Assembly (NCBI GenBank): GCA_902492185.1
Contig: CABUKY010000112.1
Span: 1 to 5,997, forward strand
Reading direction: 5' to 3'
Origin: an uncultured Collinsella sp.
Lineage (GTDB): Bacteria > Actinomycetota > Coriobacteriia > Coriobacteriales > Coriobacteriaceae
Length of the DNA stretch: 5,997 nt
The first letter of the stretch is position 1; each line of letters begins with the position of its first letter. Made by a program: the position numbers and the translations under genes. The notes beneath the pieces are model-generated. The model worked only from the letters and a program-made list of their open reading frames with translations, did no database searches and was not told where the DNA came from. Below, one piece after another: positions 5,009 through 5,997 of the stretch.

Positions 5009-5978
5009 GAGCCTCCCCTCCCTCGCAGAAAAACGGAATGATCAGATCGTCAAAGTCCTGAATCTCCTCGTGGCCAAAGCCCTCAAAGAACTCGCGTCGC
5101 TTCTCACAGGCCAGATTGTTGTAGACCGCAAACTGCGTCGCCGGCGGACAGACGATATCGGCTGTGCCCGTGCCAAACAGCACGGGGCATTTGACCATGG
5201 GGGCAAAGTTCTTGGAATCGAAGTACGCCAGTTTGGCATAGGCCTCCTCAATACGAGTCGAGTCCTCGTCAAACCAACGCGACCAATAACGCAGGCCTTC
5301 ATAAGCGATATCGTCGGCATCCAGATCCCAAACAAGGCGGAAATCCGACAGGAAGGGATAGAGGATGGCAGCGCGATTGATAAGCTCACTATTAAGCGCG
5401 CAGGTCGCAATGCCCAAACCGCCGCCCTGCGATGCGCCGTTCACAAATACGCGGGAAAGATCGATGCCCTCGAGCTCGCGAACAATACGGCACAGAATGC
5501 GGATATCCTGGTGCAAGCGGACATAGTAAAGATTGGCCGGGTCGCCGTCGATACCGGCGACGATATGCCCAGCAACCGTCGTGCCTTCAAATCCACCAAT
5601 ATCCTCGGAGGGGCCACCCTGGCCAGGACAATCGAGAGCGATGAGTGCCATGCCCATGCCCGCAAACGACGCCTGCTCGAACCAGCTGCGGCTTGCACCC
5701 GGATAGCCGTGGAACTGTAGCACCAGCGGCACGGGCTCGTCCGAAACCGGCTGGAGATACTTGGCATGCAGGCGTGCACCGCACATGCCGGTATACCAGA
5801 GGTCGAAAAACCGACAGGTCGCGGAATCCGCAACCGAAGCCGCCTCAATCGCATAGTCGAGCTCGACGGCGTCGGCCTCGGCCATGCGGTCCTTCCAAAA
5901 GAGATCGAAATCCGATGGACGGGGCATAGCGCCTCGATATTCACCAAATTGCTGTTGTAGCTCCTGAGCACTTGGCAT
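5001..5978 (-). CDS. Acetyl esterase, AXE1/CE7 family (acetyl-xylan esterase/cephalosporin C deacetylase-like)
   Basis: This cytoplasmic alpha/beta hydrolase (325 residues from the ATG at 5978, the usual CE7 length) removes acetyl groups from sugars in its family. It has no signal peptide. It opens with FGEYRGAMPRPSDFDLFW (11-28 region), typical of CE7. The oxyanion region is QFHGYPG (88-94), followed by DCPGQGG (116-122), where the common Arg of DxRGQGG is Pro. The nucleophile is S184 in GASQGG, the acid D274 in GTADIVCPP and the base H303 in GFGHEE, close to the positions known for B. subtilis cephalosporin C deacetylase. Lying upstream of nanA-nanK-nanE, it may deacetylate O-acetylated sialic acid or another imported acetyl sugar; that is inference. 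The start is uncertain: the frame is open to the window edge, a TTG at 5993 is possible, and no strong ribosome binding site is visible. Confidence 0.85.
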   Translation of the reverse strand: MPSAQELQQQFGEYRGAMPRPSDFDLFWKDRMAEADAVELDYAIEAASVADSATCRFFDLWYTGMCGARLHAKYLQPVSDEPVPLVLQFHGYPGASRSWFEQASFAGMGMALIALDCPGQGGPSEDIGGFEGTTVAGHIVAGIDGDPANLYYVRLHQDIRILCRIVRELEGIDLSRVFVNGASQGGGLGIATCALNSELINRAAILYPFLSDFRLVWDLDADDIAYEGLRYWSRWFDEDSTRIEEAYAKLAYFDSKNFAPMVKCPVLFGTGTADIVCPPATQFAVYNNLACEKRREFFEGFGHEEIQDFDDLIIPFFCEGGEAHV

Positions 5979-5997
5979 GGCTCGTGAACCCAACCTT

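Noticed and set aside
4989..5720. A 243-codon plus-strand open frame opposite the AXE1 esterase
   Set aside because: The opposite strand has an intact catalytic triad and full family length; this frame has nothing recognisable.

Overview
The window is a GC-rich bacterial segment in which every recognisable gene lies on the minus strand, so transcription runs from high to low coordinates. RapZ with a Walker A Arg in place of Lys, followed directly by whiA, points to Actinobacteria. Together with the sialic-acid catabolic genes, this suggests a gut Coriobacteriia such as Collinsella. That assignment is inferred from remembered family features, not from a database search.

Layout in transcription order: (1) a CE7/AXE1-type acetyl esterase (5978-5001); (2) an overlapping, shortened paralogue that has lost the nucleophilic serine (5008-4157); (3) a DapA/NanA-family lyase starting at GTG (4088-3168); (4) a ROK-family N-acetylmannosamine kinase (2995-2030); (5) N-acetylmannosamine-6-phosphate 2-epimerase NanE (1888-1202); (6) the RNase adapter/nucleotide-binding protein RapZ (1103-183); (7) the N-terminus of WhiA, cut by the window edge (176-1). 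Genes 3-5 form the core route Neu5Ac to ManNAc to ManNAc-6-P to GlcNAc-6-P. The esterase may remove O-acetyl groups from the incoming sugar. rapZ-whiA is an unrelated housekeeping/regulatory pair that happens to lie downstream. No transporter, sialidase, nagA or nagB is visible.

The intergenic regions are the most unusual part. Each of the four gaps from nanA to rapZ holds a hairpin. Two of them, about 1,060 bp apart, are roughly 97-bp long inverted repeats (1915-2012 and 3069-3164). Read on opposite strands, they align with each other, share an internal loop, a tandem G-U wobble and a tandem G-A motif, and show compensatory base-pair changes. This looks like two copies of one structured RNA or mobile palindromic element, and it is the best candidate here for something undescribed. 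The nanK-nanE and nanE-rapZ hairpins are followed by U-tracts and end only about 20 and 11 nt before the next start codon, which suggests partial termination or attenuation along the operon.
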